From contig CAXXSX010000002.1 of assembly GCA_963677165.2 (NCBI GenBank), positions 5,547,986 to 5,611,985 on the forward strand: 64,000 bases of DNA, written 5' to 3'. The DNA comes from JAFGXT01 sp963677165. GTDB taxonomy: Bacteria > Verrucomicrobiota > Lentisphaeria > Victivallales > SZUA-371. Position numbers and translations under genes: made by a program. This document shows, one piece after another, positions 9,883 through 18,110 of the stretch (positions within the stretch are counted from its first letter, which is position 1; every line of letters begins with the position of its first letter). The notes beneath the pieces are model-generated. The model saw only the letters and a program-made list of their open reading frames with translations, was not told the origin of the DNA and did not search any database.

Positions 9883-9938
9883 CGTAGCGCAAAGCGCGGA
9901 GTATGAAGCATTACGGAAGATATAAAATATCTTCTCGA
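9883..9938. repeat. Hairpin repeat B, copy 1
   Basis: Starts CCCATGCTTCCGTAGCG and ends TCTTCTCGA. CTTCCGTA pairs with TACGGAAG, and a second hairpin AGATAT/ATATCT follows. A second copy lies at 61093-61154, where the small stem is AGATAC/GTATCT, a compensatory base-pair change. Confidence 0.7.
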
Positions 9939-10339
9939 CGCCGTCCGTAGCACAGACAAAAAAGGAGCTCTTCCACACCAATATGAGGTATCGCCAGACA
10001 CCCACAAGAGAATGCAGAAAGAGCTCCCGCAAAATATTTAATCCGGGAATATAATTCCCTTCCCGAATACCATATAAAGCGAGAGCAACCCTCAACATCG
10101 TTCCTCTTGTTAAAAACTGGCGATTTTCATATTGAAACGTTTGCTGAAAGTTACCATCGATAACTTTATTTCAATTGTAATTTTTGTTTATTTAGAGATT
10201 TATGAATCCTCCAAGGTTTTGATTCTGAAAACAATATATCATATACTAAGAAATAATGCAAAGTTCAATTCCTATATAATATTATCTCACTTATTTCGAG
10301 AGTTCGAATGGAGCTATTGTGTATGTATGTGTATGTGTG

Positions 10340-10370
10340 GGTAGGGAGTCCTCTCCGAGCGCGCCCTACC
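10340..10370. repeat. Short palindromic element (GGTAGGG...CCCTACC)
   Basis: Begins GGTAGGGAGTCCTCTCCG and ends GCGCCCTACC. The left end closely matches the terminal inverted repeat of the 48301-48426 element, so this looks like an internally deleted copy of it. Confidence 0.5.
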
Positions 10371-10555
10371 TGAAAATGACTTGTTATCATGTCTCTTTAA
10401 AAAGACTAGCCATTACTTAGTTTCTAAAATTAAAAAAAAATCATCAGTCAACGGGTTGCATATTTATAGGTCATGGATTATACTAAACAAAACATCTAAA
10501 CATAGGATGTTTATATGTTTGGATGTTATTTCAAGTAAAAGAAGGAGTTCACAAA

Positions 10556-11536
10556 ATGGAAATTATCCATGACAACGCTGCGGATTTAAGTGTATTAACA
10601 GGTAAAAAGGTTGCAATCATAGGATACGGAGTTCAGGGGAAAGCTCAGGCTCTGTGTTTGAGGGATTCCGGAGTAAATGTTATTATAGGGATTCGTCCGG
10701 GAAAATCTTATGATGCTGCCTGTGATGATGGATTTGATGCTAAGAGTGTGGCGGAGGCTTCTCGGGAAGCGGACATTATTCACATTCTGCTGCCAGATGA
10801 GATTCATGGACCGGTCTACAAAGCTGAAATTGAACCTTATTTAACGCCGGGGAAAGTACTATGCTGTTCACATGGTTTTGCTTATGTTTTCAAAGAAATA
10901 GTTCCACCTGCAAATGTGGACGTTATTATGATTGCCCCCAAAAGTCCTGGAACTGAAGTACGCAAATGTTTTCTGGAAGGCTTTGGTGTACCGGGATTGA
11001 TAGCAGTAGGACAAAACGCATCCGGTAAGGCTCATGACTTGGCTCTTGCGATAGCAAAAGGTGAAGGACTGACTCGGGCCGGAGTTCTTGAGTGTTCATT
11101 GGAGCAGGAAACTTATGAAGATCTGTTCGGGGAGCAAAATGTTATCTGCGGCGGATTGGTTGACCTTATGAAATATGGTTTTGAAGTATTGATTGAAGGA
11201 GGCTACCCGCCGGAAATGGCTTACTTTGAATGTGTTCATGAAGCCAAGTTGATCGCAGATTTGATCTATGAAGGCGGAATTCAGAAAATGAACAATGTAT
11301 GTTCCAATACCTGTGAATTCGGTGAATATTATAATGGTCCGAAAATTCTTCCGCAGGATGTTAAAATGCGTATGAAAGAATCCCTGCAAAAAATTGAATC
11401 TGGGGAATTTGCCCGGATCTGGTTGGATGAGGCACGTACAGGAAGTAAAACTCTATTAGCGAAACGCAAAGCCCTCGGTGATCACCCCGCTGAAGTTGTT
11501 GGTCGTAAAATTCGCAGTCTGTTTGAAAAGAAATAA
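10556..11536 (+). CDS. ilvC: Ketol-acid reductoisomerase (class I)
   Basis: Converts acetolactate (or acetohydroxybutyrate) to the dihydroxy acid using NAD(P)H and Mg2+, in valine, leucine and isoleucine synthesis. 326 residues. The N-terminal Rossmann motif is GYGVQGKAQALCLRDSG. The C-terminal knotted domain includes the metal-binding stretch EDLFGEQNVICGG, and PKSPGTEVR lies between them. GAAGGAG nine bases before the ATG at 10556 fixes the start; the frame continues upstream without support. No acetolactate synthase or IlvD gene is nearby. Instead a GntR regulator follows, and an acetolactate decarboxylase, which uses the same substrate, lies 1 kb further. The region is more AT-rich than its surroundings, which could reflect transfer. 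Confidence 0.93.
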   Translation: MEIIHDNAADLSVLTGKKVAIIGYGVQGKAQALCLRDSGVNVIIGIRPGKSYDAACDDGFDAKSVAEASREADIIHILLPDEIHGPVYKAEIEPYLTPGKVLCCSHGFAYVFKEIVPPANVDVIMIAPKSPGTEVRKCFLEGFGVPGLIAVGQNASGKAHDLALAIAKGEGLTRAGVLECSLEQETYEDLFGEQNVICGGLVDLMKYGFEVLIEGGYPPEMAYFECVHEAKLIADLIYEGGIQKMNNVCSNTCEFGEYYNGPKILPQDVKMRMKESLQKIESGEFARIWLDEARTGSKTLLAKRKALGDHPAEVVGRKIRSLFEKK

Positions 11537-11585
11537 AAGAAATGATACAATATGGTCGCTGCTTTTGACTAATCAGCGATCATAT

Positions 11586-12266
11586 ATGGAGCATGAATTT
11601 AAGATGAAAAAACCAGTACGGATGTCTTTGGCCAAACAGGTCCTTGACGAAATGGAGAAATGTTTGCGTGACGGTAGTTGGAAAGTGGGAGACCAAATTC
11701 CACCCGAACCGGAATTGATGAGTACTTTCGGTGTCAGCCGTAACACTATCCGTGAAGCGGTACAGTCTTTAATTCATGCAGGAATTCTGGTTGCGCGTCC
11801 CGGAGATGGAACCTATGTACTGGCAAATGATCGTTTGGAAGTTGCATTGAATTCTCGATTGAAAGAAATTGAACTGTCCAAGATTTTGGAAGCCCGATTA
11901 GCATTAGAAAAAGAGATCGTTCAGTTAGCAGCCAAAAACCGGACAGATCAGGACTTGGAAATACTGAAGGAATTATTGGAAATACGGAACCAGCCGGGTA
12001 ATATGTCTGCGGAAGCTGACTTACGTTTTCATACAGCCATCGCAATGGCTACAGACAATCCGATTCTAATTGAGGTCTATGAATCCATCAGCAAATATCT
12101 GCAAATTGTGATGTCTGCATGGATGGCTCAGAATTCCAATAATTCTGATGAAATTAATGCTCATAATACATTGTATTCCGCGATTGTAAAACAGGACGCC
12201 AAGAGTGCAGAAGCAGCAATCTGCCGAATCGTTGCCTTTGACGAAGCTGTTATTATAGCTCAGTGA
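11586..12266 (+). CDS. GntR family regulator, FadR/FCD type
   Basis: N-terminal winged helix-turn-helix (about residues 10-75, with GDQIPPEPELMSTFGVSRNT and IREAVQSLIHAGILVARPGDGTYV split across the motif) and a helical FCD ligand-binding domain. FCD metal-site residues are likely in the stretches EARLALEKE, EADLRFHTAIA and EINAHNTLYSAI. About 227 residues. The start is uncertain: ATGs at 11586 and 11604 both fit, and neither has a clear ribosome-binding site. It begins only 49 bp after ilvC on the same strand, so it may be co-transcribed and control ilvC. FCD regulators usually bind small organic acids. Confidence 0.88.
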   Translation: MEHEFKMKKPVRMSLAKQVLDEMEKCLRDGSWKVGDQIPPEPELMSTFGVSRNTIREAVQSLIHAGILVARPGDGTYVLANDRLEVALNSRLKEIELSKILEARLALEKEIVQLAAKNRTDQDLEILKELLEIRNQPGNMSAEADLRFHTAIAMATDNPILIEVYESISKYLQIVMSAWMAQNSNNSDEINAHNTLYSAIVKQDAKSAEAAICRIVAFDEAVIIAQ

Positions 12267-12549
12267 CACTTTCTTTGATAAGTTGTTCATTCCTTTGAAG
12301 AAAATTTGTCATAAGAGTCAAGCCCACCGGAAGCCTTAGCAGTGGGATTAGACCTGAATCCAGAAGGTGGATCAAGAAATTTCAACTTTTCCTCATATGC
12401 AAGCCATTCCAGTTTTTTTGATTATCTGAAATTTATAAAAGGATATTTCCTCCACAAAACCACTTGAGCTCCACAGGTGTACTCCAATGGCGAGTTGTGG
12501 ATCGCCAAAGACAAAATATTACCGGAATAGTTTATTTCACACTTTTGAG

Positions 12550-13308
12550 TTAGTCTTTACAGAGGTCTGCTTTATTAAAATTGGAATTATCTGAGGGAAG
12601 AATCATATAGAACCGATCACAGTTTTGAAGAGCTACAATACCGTGGGTCATCTCGAATTCAAGTACATGGCCTCCTTTGGTATAATCGCTACTTAGAAAA
12701 TGAAGATGATAGCCCGGAGCAAAGATTCCACCTCCGTAGGCCGGCAATCTGATTCCGATAATATATCCTTCAATATCTTTCATGTTGAATTCTGACTGGT
12801 GCTTGACGATGTCCTTAAAGTGTGGATAAGGTTTTTTCTGTGCCGGAACCGATCTGGTTTTCATTTGGCGGAACTTCCCTTTAATAAGAATTACGGTTAT
12901 CAGATTCTTGTCTGCCAGGCTGTCGATTTTTTCTTTTAACATTCTGTAATTGCATCGTTGGGTCAATTGAATCTGTTTCTGCGGTTTAAAATCTACAACA
13001 TTAGCAAATGGAATATGCTGGTTCCCATCAGGACGATAAACTTTCCCATCTGATTTGATCTGATAGATGTTGCCGTTAAACAAAACCATTTCTCCGTCAC
13101 ACGCATCAAATATTCCGATTCCAATATTACCAAACATTTTCAGTTCATCCACTGAAACGAAGCCGTCGTAAACTCCGGAGAAAAATGCACTGCTTGTGGA
13201 AATCTGAGTAATAGTATTTTGTGGAGAAGGTTCAGGAACAATAAAACTGCAGCTGCTGAGTAAGCAGGTCAGTACTGTTGTGAAAAATGATAAAAATAGT
13301 TTTCTCAT
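12550..13308 (-). CDS. Alpha-acetolactate decarboxylase, lipoprotein form
   Basis: Decarboxylates acetolactate to acetoin. Family motifs present: GIGIFDACDGEMVLFNG, RSVPAQKKPYPHF, and the zinc-binding PGYHLHFLS followed by KGGHV, whose three histidines are the expected Zn ligands. Unlike the usual cytoplasmic enzyme, it starts with a lipoprotein signal peptide ending in the lipobox LSSC at residues 17-20, so it should be membrane-anchored outside the cytoplasm. An upstream ATG at 13320 is in frame, but GGGG before the ATG at 13308 favours the shorter form. It is convergent with the GntR gene. The enzyme assignment is firm; the extracytoplasmic location is inferred from the signal sequence. 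Confidence 0.9.
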   Translation of the reverse strand: MRKLFLSFFTTVLTCLLSSCSFIVPEPSPQNTITQISTSSAFFSGVYDGFVSVDELKMFGNIGIGIFDACDGEMVLFNGNIYQIKSDGKVYRPDGNQHIPFANVVDFKPQKQIQLTQRCNYRMLKEKIDSLADKNLITVILIKGKFRQMKTRSVPAQKKPYPHFKDIVKHQSEFNMKDIEGYIIGIRLPAYGGGIFAPGYHLHFLSSDYTKGGHVLEFEMTHGIVALQNCDRFYMILPSDNSNFNKADLCKD

Positions 13309-13629
13309 TAAATCCCCCATGTTAGGCTTTTATGTTTTGTGTTGACAAAGCGATAGCCGATTGATAATTGAAATATGCAGTCTTAATTACTTCCTCTCTA
13401 GCAACCATAACCGCTCTATTTCAATATGTATCGGTGGATTTAACATTACAAGTTTGTTTCTTTATAAAACTTTCGGAGATGCTCAAATCATAAATTTCAT
13501 TTTGGGAACATCTAAATGTATAACTTAGTGCGATAATATATATAATATGCCCCAGTATATAATGTATTTGACAGCCCCATTTGATTACGCTGCATACAGA
13601 TTTTTTTACAATTTTTACAATACAAGGAG
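13309..13629. other. Intergenic region between the decarboxylase gene and the Rrf2 operon
   Basis: Divergent intergenic DNA of about 390 bp, ending in the Rrf2 promoter annotated separately. The rest is AT-rich and should hold the decarboxylase promoter. I see no small gene, RNA or repeat. Confidence 0.4.
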
Positions 13630-13665
13630 TTGACTTTATTCAATAAACTGGTATTATAGTACCAG
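13630..13665 (+). promoter_or_regulatory. Promoter and Rrf2-type operator of the hcp operon
   Basis: TTGACT (13630-13635) and TATTAT (13652-13657) form a sigma-70-like promoter with a 16-base spacer. A perfect inverted repeat, CTGGTA-6-TACCAG (13648-13665), overlaps the -10 element, so protein binding there would block RNA polymerase. The downstream gene encodes an Rrf2 regulator, which makes autoregulation likely. The base pattern is seen directly; the regulator identity is inferred. Confidence 0.65.
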
Positions 13666-13698
13666 AATACAACATAAAGAATAACCAGGAGAGTAGTA

Positions 13699-14118
13699 AT
13701 GGGACAAATTTTGGCAATATCGGAAGGAGCGGCAATCGCCATTCACACGGTGATTCTGCTGGCAGCTCATCAGGATGAGTTATTGACCACGCACTTTATG
13801 GCAGAGGAACTTCAGGTATCGGAAAATCATTGTTCAAAAGTGATGCAGCGACTTAATCGTGCCGGTTTTGTGGATGCGGTACGGGGGCCCAAAGGAGGCT
13901 TCAAACTAAATAAAACTCCAAACTCAATCAAATTGTTGGATATCTATAATGTCATTGAGGGGGAATTACAAAATAAACACTGTCTGTTTAAGGTTGAAAA
14001 ATGCCCGGTTGAAAAATGTTTGTTTCAAGATCTGACCTCAAAAGTTAATAATATGGTCTATGACTTCTTAAATAATAATACTGTAAATGACGTAATGAAC
14101 GACAAACATTTAAAATAA
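13699..14118 (+). CDS. Rrf2 family Fe-S type transcriptional regulator
   Basis: 139-residue Rrf2 protein with an N-terminal winged helix (MAEELQVSENHCSKVMQRL, then the wing VRGPKGGF). Three cysteines, C95, C102 and C107, sit in the Fe-S cluster loop, like those of IscR and NsrR but spaced C-X6-C-X4-C instead of C-X5-C-X5-C. AGGAG lies just upstream of the ATG. It is the first gene of an operon with a ferredoxin and a hybrid cluster protein, so it probably senses nitric oxide or redox state and represses the operon through the CTGGTA/TACCAG site. Functionally NsrR-like; orthology is not claimed. Confidence 0.88.
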   Translation: MGQILAISEGAAIAIHTVILLAAHQDELLTTHFMAEELQVSENHCSKVMQRLNRAGFVDAVRGPKGGFKLNKTPNSIKLLDIYNVIEGELQNKHCLFKVEKCPVEKCLFQDLTSKVNNMVYDFLNNNTVNDVMNDKHLK

Positions 14119-14149
14119 TAACATTATAGTTTTTGAAAGGACTTACAGA

Positions 14150-14866
14150 ATGAAAAGAACAATTGTTAAAATCAACGAAGAAAAATGTAACGGCTGTGGA
14201 CTCTGCGTACCAGCCTGTCATGAAGGCGCAATCCAAATCATCAACGGCAAAGCCAAACTGGTAAAGGAGTCGTACTGCGACGGATTGGGCGCTTGCCTGG
14301 GAGACTGTCCGCAAGGAGCAATCACAATGGAAGAACGCGAGGCAGATGCATTCGATCCAGCGGCAGTGGAGGCTGCAAAAACGCCAAAGCCCCCTGCCCC
14401 GCTGGCTTGCGGATGCCCGGGAACATTGGCAAAAACAATACAACGACCAGGACCGGAAACCTGTAGCTGCGGTTGTGAATGTGATGAACCGGAAGAAATG
14501 CCGTCACAACTTACCCAGTGGCCCGTCCAGCTCCATCTGGTCCCGGTTAATGCCCCATATTGGGAAAATGCGGATTTATTGATTTCGGCAGATTGTGTTT
14601 CTGTTGCCTGCGGCAGTTTTCAGAAGTTGTTGAAAGGGAAAAAAGTAATTATTGCCTGTCCAAAACTGGATGATACCGGAACTTATGTTGACAAATTAAA
14701 AGAAATACTTATAATAAATAGTATCAGAAGTCTCACCGTCGCATTTATGGAAGTTCCCTGTTGTACCGGCATTGTGCGTATTGTGGAGCAGGCGATTGAA
14801 GCCAGCGGCAAATCTCTTATTCTGCACAAGGTCCAAATTGGTATTGACGGTTCTATCCAGGAATAA
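14150..14866 (+). CDS. 4Fe-4S ferredoxin-type protein of the hcp operon
   Basis: 238 residues. The N-terminal 60 residues hold two 4Fe-4S sites: CNGCGLCVPAC and a second, looser one, CDGLGACLGDCP. A Pro-rich linker carries extra cysteines (CGCPG and CSCGCECDEPEE). The C-terminal part (about 130-238) has conserved-looking Cys (ISADCVSVACG, ACPKLDD, VPCCTGIV). This architecture is commonly found beside hcp in anaerobes, where it probably donates electrons to Hcp. AAAGGA upstream of the ATG is a suitable ribosome-binding site. The gene starts 31 bp after the Rrf2 gene and ends 66 bp before hcp. Confidence 0.85.
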   Translation: MKRTIVKINEEKCNGCGLCVPACHEGAIQIINGKAKLVKESYCDGLGACLGDCPQGAITMEEREADAFDPAAVEAAKTPKPPAPLACGCPGTLAKTIQRPGPETCSCGCECDEPEEMPSQLTQWPVQLHLVPVNAPYWENADLLISADCVSVACGSFQKLLKGKKVIIACPKLDDTGTYVDKLKEILIINSIRSLTVAFMEVPCCTGIVRIVEQAIEASGKSLILHKVQIGIDGSIQE

Positions 14867-14932
14867 TGTATTTGATCATAATTATTCTGTAAAATATATA
14901 AAGTAGTTTAAACAGTAAAAGAGAGGTGGATT

Positions 14933-16585
14933 ATGTCTGAAATGTTCTGTTTTCAATGTGAACAGACAGCTATGTGCCATGGCTGTGAGAAGTTTGGTGT
15001 GTGTGGTAAGGATCCGCGTACTGCTGCCTTGCAGGATCTGACGATTTACGCAGTAAAGGGACTGGCACAATATGCTCACCGGGCTCGACAATTGGAAGTA
15101 GTCGATGAGCAAGTCAATCGGACAACAATCGAGGCACTTTTCACAACGATTACCAACGTTAACTTTGATCCTGAACGAGTAGCGAATGTATGTCGCCACA
15201 CGGTAACCATGCGTGATAAAATAAAAGAGTTATACGAAAAAGCCTGTACCGAAAAAAATATTCCTCCGGAAGAATTGGAAGGCCCGGCTCTCCTGGAACT
15301 GAAAAACACTGTTGACGAAATGGTTGAACAAGGAAAACAGTATTCCGTAACCTCACGTCAGGAATGCTTTGGAAAAGATGCGGCAGCCCTTCAAGAATTA
15401 CTGACTTACGGACTAAAAGGAGCAGCAGCCTATGCAGACCACGCCTGTATTCTGGGCTATCAGGATGACTCTATTTTTGCGTCCTTCCACAATGCACTAT
15501 GCCAGTTAGCAGAGAATCAGAGCGATATCCAAAAACTAATAGCATTAAATATGGACTGTGGACAAGCCAATCTGAGAACAATGGAATTGCTTGACTGGGC
15601 CAATACCGAAACTTATGGCCATCCCCAGCCGACAACTGTCAGGGTTACTCCGGTTAAGGGCAAAGCAATTCTGGTGTCAGGTCATGATCTGAAAGACCTT
15701 GAAAAGCTGCTTAAGCAGACCGAAGGCAAAGGTATCAATGTATATACTCATGGAGAAATGTTGCCGTGCCATGGCTATCCACAACTGAAAAAGTATCCTC
15801 ATCTGGTTGGAAACTACGGCGGAGCCTGGCAAGATCAGCAAAAAGAATTTGACGAATTTCCCGGCGCAATACTGATGACAACCAACTGTATCCAGAAACC
15901 ACAGGATTCTTACAAGAACCGAATATTCACTTGTGGGCTAGTAGCCTGGCCTGGCGTACACCATATCTCTGACCGGAATTTCACTCCGGTTATTGATGCT
16001 GCACTGTCTGCTCCAGGATTTACGGAAGACGCACCTGAAAAAACGATTACAGTAGGCTTTGGGCGCAATGCCGTATTGCAGGTCGCCCCAACAGTTGTCG
16101 ATGCGGTGAAAACCGGAAAAATACGTCACTTCTTCCTGGTAGGCGGCTGTGACGGCGCCAAATCCGGCAGGAATTACTACACAGAACTGGCGGAAAAGAT
16201 TCCTCAGGACTGTGTAATCCTTACGCTTGCCTGTGGGAAATACCGTTTTAATAAAATGGAATTCGGGGACATTGGCGGCATTCCGCGCCTGCTTGACATT
16301 GGACAATGCAACGATGCATATTCAGCGATCAAGATCGCACAGGCTCTGGCTGAAGCTTTCGGATGCGGGGTCAATGATCTGCCGCTGTCAATGATTTTAT
16401 CATGGTACGAACAAAAAGCGGTGGCAATTCTTCTAACTTTGTTGTCACTGGGCATTAAACGAATCAAACTCGGTCCAACTTTACCGGCATTTGTAACCCC
16501 GGCTGTACTTGACGTTCTGGTGAAAAACTTTGAAATCGCTCCAATTACTACACCAGATGAGGATTTGAAACAAATTTTAGGATAA
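14933..16585 (+). CDS. hcp: Hybrid cluster protein (hydroxylamine/NO reductase), class I
   Basis: 550 residues. The N-terminal cysteines C6, C9, C18 and C24 give the C-X2-C-X8-C-X5-C pattern of class I Hcp from strict anaerobes, binding a 4Fe-4S cluster. Hybrid Fe-S-O cluster ligands lie further on, in stretches such as CHGYPQLKKY, TNCIQKPQDSYKNR and GGCDGAKSGRNYY. Hcp reduces hydroxylamine in vitro and nitric oxide in vivo, protecting against nitrosative stress. GAGAGGTGG precedes the ATG. It is the last gene of the Rrf2-ferredoxin-hcp operon and is followed by a strong terminator. Confidence 0.96.
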   Translation: MSEMFCFQCEQTAMCHGCEKFGVCGKDPRTAALQDLTIYAVKGLAQYAHRARQLEVVDEQVNRTTIEALFTTITNVNFDPERVANVCRHTVTMRDKIKELYEKACTEKNIPPEELEGPALLELKNTVDEMVEQGKQYSVTSRQECFGKDAAALQELLTYGLKGAAAYADHACILGYQDDSIFASFHNALCQLAENQSDIQKLIALNMDCGQANLRTMELLDWANTETYGHPQPTTVRVTPVKGKAILVSGHDLKDLEKLLKQTEGKGINVYTHGEMLPCHGYPQLKKYPHLVGNYGGAWQDQQKEFDEFPGAILMTTNCIQKPQDSYKNRIFTCGLVAWPGVHHISDRNFTPVIDAALSAPGFTEDAPEKTITVGFGRNAVLQVAPTVVDAVKTGKIRHFFLVGGCDGAKSGRNYYTELAEKIPQDCVILTLACGKYRFNKMEFGDIGGIPRLLDIGQCNDAYSAIKIAQALAEAFGCGVNDLPLSMILSWYEQKAVAILLTLLSLGIKRIKLGPTLPAFVTPAVLDVLVKNFEIAPITTPDEDLKQILG

Positions 16586-16606
16586 CCCAACATTCCCTAT
16601 CTCAAG

Positions 16607-16646
16607 CCCCCTGTAATTGCGTATTATAATTGCAGGGGGTGTTTTA
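16607..16646 (+). terminator. Terminator after hcp
   Basis: CCCCCTGTAATT and AATTGCAGGGGG pair almost fully (one mismatch) around a short loop and are followed by TGTTTTA. It ends the Rrf2-ferredoxin-hcp operon. Confidence 0.85.
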
Positions 16647-16713
16647 TACGAATATTCATTTTTTACCTCCGAAATAATTCCATAAAAAGCTTGCTTTTAT
16701 TCGTTTGACGTAC

Positions 16714-16732
16714 AATATTCTTATTGAATATT
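16714..16732. promoter_or_regulatory. Inverted repeat upstream of a LacI gene
   Basis: AATATTC-TTATT-GAATATT is a perfect seven-base inverted repeat with a five-base spacer, 28 bp before the LacI-family start codon and just downstream of a TTGACG hexamer (16705-16710). This is a plausible autoregulatory operator, but it is AT-rich and could be chance. Confidence 0.4.
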
Positions 16733-16759
16733 CATGTTTTTAATGGAGTATATTCAAAG

Positions 16760-17764
16760 ATGACAATGACTGAAATTGCCCGGCGCGCCGGGGTATCACA
16801 AGCAACTGTATCCCGGGTACTGTCGGGACGCGGCGGAGTTAAAAAAGAAAAAGCAGACGCGATCATAAAATGCGCAGAAGAAATGAACTTCAAATTCAAA
16901 GAGCGGAAACCGCGTCCAACTTCCGGCTTGAAAAATATCGGACTTTATTACAGCGGCGATCGCTTCGAACGTTCCAGCGCCCCCCTGCTTTACAAATACA
17001 ATTTTATAGCAAAATCACTCCCGAAAGATTTCAATACAATTCTGCTTCCTGCCCCTCTTAGCCCGGAGGAACTAAAAAAAGAGGTAACACGACGTGGAAT
17101 TTCAGGGCTGTTGATCACTGGACACAACAATTCTCCAGAACTACGCAAAGTATTGAGTAATGTTCCTCATGTCTGGATGAATTCTCACGACAACATGATG
17201 GCAAACAGCATCCTGTGTGGAAATGACGACGCTGGACGGATTGCCGCCAGATACCTGATCGATAACGGTTGTTCCCGACTTGCCGCAATTCGAGTTCCCA
17301 GTCGAAATCCGGGCTACGCTGCACGTATTGATGGTTTTCTCCAGGAGGCCTCGCAGTTTCATCATGAGGCCCTAGTATTTCCGTGTGGAGACGAAAACCA
17401 GCATTTCGAAAATCTGGACGTAAACGAACTGGAAGAAGTAATCGACAAAACCTTTGCGTCGCTGGAGGATATCATTTCCCGCTGCGACGGATTTTTCTGT
17501 CCGGACGATCTCGTTACTGCCGTGCTTTACCGCATTCTTCACAAACATAATATTTCGCTGTTTGGCGGAGTCAGGGTTATTTCCTGTAATAACGACGCAA
17601 AATGCCTGGCAGGACTTTTTCCACGTCCGGCCACGATTGACTTCGCTCCGGTATTAACCGCAGAATTGGCAATAAAGGATCTGATGCAACAGTTGCAGGG
17701 CAAAACGAAAGATTCCCGAATTAATATAACAGTCAGACCGCAATTAATTACCGAATGTAAATAA
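16760..17764 (+). CDS. LacI family transcriptional regulator
   Basis: 334 residues. N-terminal LacI helix-turn-helix MTEIARRAGVSQATVSRVLSG, hinge region, then a periplasmic-binding-protein-like sugar sensor domain (for example GLLITGHN, GNDDAGRIAARYLIDNGC, FFCPDDLVTAVLYRI, RVISCNNDAKCL). The frame extends up to a TTG at 16724, but the ATG at 16760 begins right at the helix-turn-helix and follows GGAG. No carbohydrate gene lies next to it: hcp is upstream and the Feo operon downstream, so its target is unknown and may be elsewhere. Confidence 0.88.
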   Translation: MTMTEIARRAGVSQATVSRVLSGRGGVKKEKADAIIKCAEEMNFKFKERKPRPTSGLKNIGLYYSGDRFERSSAPLLYKYNFIAKSLPKDFNTILLPAPLSPEELKKEVTRRGISGLLITGHNNSPELRKVLSNVPHVWMNSHDNMMANSILCGNDDAGRIAARYLIDNGCSRLAAIRVPSRNPGYAARIDGFLQEASQFHHEALVFPCGDENQHFENLDVNELEEVIDKTFASLEDIISRCDGFFCPDDLVTAVLYRILHKHNISLFGGVRVISCNNDAKCLAGLFPRPATIDFAPVLTAELAIKDLMQQLQGKTKDSRINITVRPQLITECK

Positions 17765-17814
17765 CCGGAATCTGCCATAAAACTATTTTTTTTACAAAAA
17801 AAGTCAAAGTATTG

Positions 17815-17843
17815 TTGACTTTAATATTAGGATGACCTAATTT
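17815..17843 (+). promoter_or_regulatory. Feo promoter with DtxR-like iron box
   Basis: TTGACT (17815-17820) and TAATTT (17838-17843) are 17 bases apart. Between and overlapping them is the palindrome TTAGG-ATGA-CCTAA (17827-17840), which matches the inner part of the DtxR/IdeR consensus. A repressor bound there would cover the promoter. The same palindrome recurs before feoB at 18354-18367. Confidence 0.65.
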
Positions 17844-17855
17844 ACTTATCATATA

Positions 17856-18107
17856 ATGAAGAGGAACCGGTTTGAGATGATACATGCAAATAGTCTTGAT
17901 AAACTAGTCGAAGGACAGAAAGCCATCGTAAAGGCACTGGCCGGCGGCCGTGAATTCCAACGGGTAGTAGTAAACCTTGGAGTTACTCCGGGATGCAGAC
18001 TGGAAGTCATCAGCAAATCACCGGGCTGTGGACGTGTACTGGTTCTCACTGAGCGAGGAAGAATTGCGCTTGGGCACGGCATGGCAGAAAAAATTTTAGT
18101 AGGATAG
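17856..18107 (+). CDS. feoA: FeoA-domain ferrous iron transport accessory protein
   Basis: 83-residue SH3-like FeoA protein with the family signature around FQRVVVNLGVTPGCRLEV and a C-terminal RGRIALGHGMAEKI. It supports FeoB-mediated Fe(II) uptake from the cytoplasmic side. ATGs at 17856, 17877 and 17884 precede the conserved part; only the first two are in frame, and neither has an ideal ribosome-binding site. It is the first of two consecutive feoA genes; the stop lies three bases before the next start. Control by a DtxR-type regulator is suggested by the palindrome in its promoter. Confidence 0.88.
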   Translation: MKRNRFEMIHANSLDKLVEGQKAIVKALAGGREFQRVVVNLGVTPGCRLEVISKSPGCGRVLVLTERGRIALGHGMAEKILVG

Positions 18108-18110
18108 ATT

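Larger units (their letters stand above)
9618..10555. other. 938-bp gene-poor region with repeats
   Basis: No convincing gene. It contains two hairpin repeats shared with the 60.8-61.2 kb region (9699-9728 and 9883-9938), an inverted repeat around 9749-9795 (ttgcgttaat and attaacgcaa), a longer-spaced inverted repeat GGAGCTCTT/AAGAGCTCC near 9965-10030, and a short palindromic element at 10340-10370. The part from 10130 to 10540 is very AT-rich. Short reading frames here have no ribosome-binding sites or family resemblance. Confidence 0.6.

Noticed and set aside
9847..10098. 83-codon frame on the minus strand
   Set aside because: Overlaps hairpin repeat B and has no ribosome-binding site or family likeness; probably chance.
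10290..10330. GAGTTCGAATGGAG resembling a tRNA T-loop
   Set aside because: No acceptor, D or anticodon stems fit around it.
10132..10572. Two frames of 60-70 codons before ilvC
   Set aside because: Very AT-rich sequence, no ribosome-binding sites, and the second overlaps the ilvC start.
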